A DNA stretch of 64,000 nt from Metridium senile. Its lineage: Eukaryota; Cnidaria; Anthozoa; Actiniaria; Metridiidae. Below, in pieces: positions 63,203-64,000 of the stretch. The stretch covers positions 13,386,447-13,450,446 of the forward strand of contig OX459100.1 of the NCBI GenBank assembly GCA_949775045.1, written 5' to 3'. Position 1 is the first letter of the stretch, and each line of letters starts with the position of its first letter. The position numbers were made by a program, and so were the translations under genes. Under the pieces are notes generated by a model. That model saw only the letters and a list, made by a program, of their open reading frames with translations. It was not told the DNA's origin and did not search any database.

Positions 63203-63417
63203 CAGTGCGGACACTCTAACTGGGCCCACCTGAGCAAAACTGTCCAATCACAATCGATCAACAGAAAATCGATTCCCGATAAAACCCCATTAATAAAATC
63301 AGCGTTAAGATCTTGGATGATATTTTGTACAAGGTTTTGGCGCTTTTTAATAAATCAAGTGTTCGTAGTTTTGATATCAGTTTTATTCAAGTGGGCCCAG
63401 TTAGTGTGTTTGCACTG
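63203..63417. mobile_element. 215-bp TA-flanked MITE (CAGTGCGGACACTCTAACTGGG)
   Basis: The left end CAGTGC.GACAC..CTAACTGGGCCCAC is inverted as GTGGGCCCAGTTAG.GTGTTTGCACTG, with TA at 63201-63202 and 63418-63419. Confidence 0.9.
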
Positions 63418-63744
63418 TAAGCCCCCCACTCCTTTAACTGCCCCCCTCTCCTTTAACCGCCCCCCTCTCTAACGAGCTTGAAATAAAAAGCCCCCACGTG
63501 GCTTTTAGAGGACTTACGGTATGATGAAATTAGCTTTGTTTTTAGGGCATTATGCCTGCGGACATTCACCAAGCTTTGGTGATCGATTATGCGTTATTAT
63601 ATTTTCATATTTTCGTTATTTCTCTGGACATTGTTGTTCTTTTCAGTTCATTGTTTATCTTTTATCTTCAATTCTCTTTTTTTTTTGCGTTTTTTTTATG
63701 TTTTTTTGTTTTGTTATTCTTTTGCTCTCTATTGTTTAATCAAC

Positions 63745-64000
63745 ACTATTTAGTGGCAAATAGTACAAAATATTGCACACTTTTAGTGATACTATAAATA
63801 AAAGGTCACGCTCAAATCATTGAAGCAGAACAATGAATTAAATTTATGCACATATATTTAGCTAATTATTTTTACAGCACAGCGCTGCTTTTAATTTCAT
63901 TTCAATTCAAAAACTTTACCAATGTTTTTAACTATAGACATATTTAAGTATAGATATAGTGTATATTTGAAGCCTCAATTCTACGGAATTGCTTCGTTTC
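63745..64000 (-). repeat. Right arm of the large inverted duplication (cut by window end)
   Basis: The inverse of 61509-61770, ending GGAATTGCTTCGTTTC at base 64000. It includes the same AGTACAAA-family MITE piece at the same relative place as the left arm. Confidence 0.93.

Noticed and set aside
62040..63480. A host gene in the 63.1-63.5 kb block (124-codon frame)
   Set aside because: Most of the frame lies in a TA-flanked palindromic MITE and in C-rich simple sequence.

Overview
The window is nuclear DNA from an invertebrate animal. It is AT-rich, its genes are split by GT-AG introns, and microsatellites and short inverted-repeat transposons are dense. A cnidarian (probably an anthozoan) fits best: there is an invertebrate-type interferon regulatory factor, a ciliary transition-zone gene cut into about 41 exons, and relics of a RAG1-N-terminus-like element, a RecQ-like helicase element and a Crypton/DUF3504-like gene. 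The phylum is an inference; the genes are not.

Four host genes can be read in full. RPGRIP1L occupies 8487-37766 on the minus strand. I traced 41 coding exons that join in phase into a 1340-residue protein: N-terminal coiled coils, two C2 domains, an acidic linker and a C-terminal RPGR-interacting domain. SDR39U1 (38171-41703, plus strand, 6 exons, 330 aa) lies head to head with it across a 404-bp gap that is probably a shared promoter. An IRF gene (44670-53683, plus strand) has its DNA-binding domain in exon 1, a 7.7-kb intron full of duplications and hairpins, and a C-terminal part in one or two further exons. TMPPE (55131-58988, plus strand, 3 exons, 430 aa) is a membrane-anchored metallophosphoesterase. 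The four do not form an obvious pathway.

Region by region: 1-8480 is transposon-rich intergenic DNA, with a 1341-bp Mutator-like element (RecQ-like helicase exon, perfect 9-bp target duplication) inserted in the end of another element that carries a two-exon RAG1-N-terminus-like relic. RPGRIP1L introns hold a LINE fragment, many MITEs, a ten-copy 90-bp array with a 270-bp higher-order pattern, a 2.1-kb minisatellite built from 9-bp multiples, and a tandemly duplicated splice donor. 41.7-44.6 kb holds repeats and the IRF promoter. 53.7-55.1 kb is low-complexity intergenic DNA. 59-64 kb is repeats, ending in a large inverted duplication that runs off the window.

The most notable observations are the RAG1-NTD-like relic and its nesting, LINE pentamer tails that form the pyrimidine tracts of two RPGRIP1L splice acceptors, the repeated splice donor of exon 30, substitutions at key IRF DNA-binding positions, an IRF C-terminus whose stop codon lies in a transposon terminal repeat, and two long near-perfect hairpins in the IRF intron.
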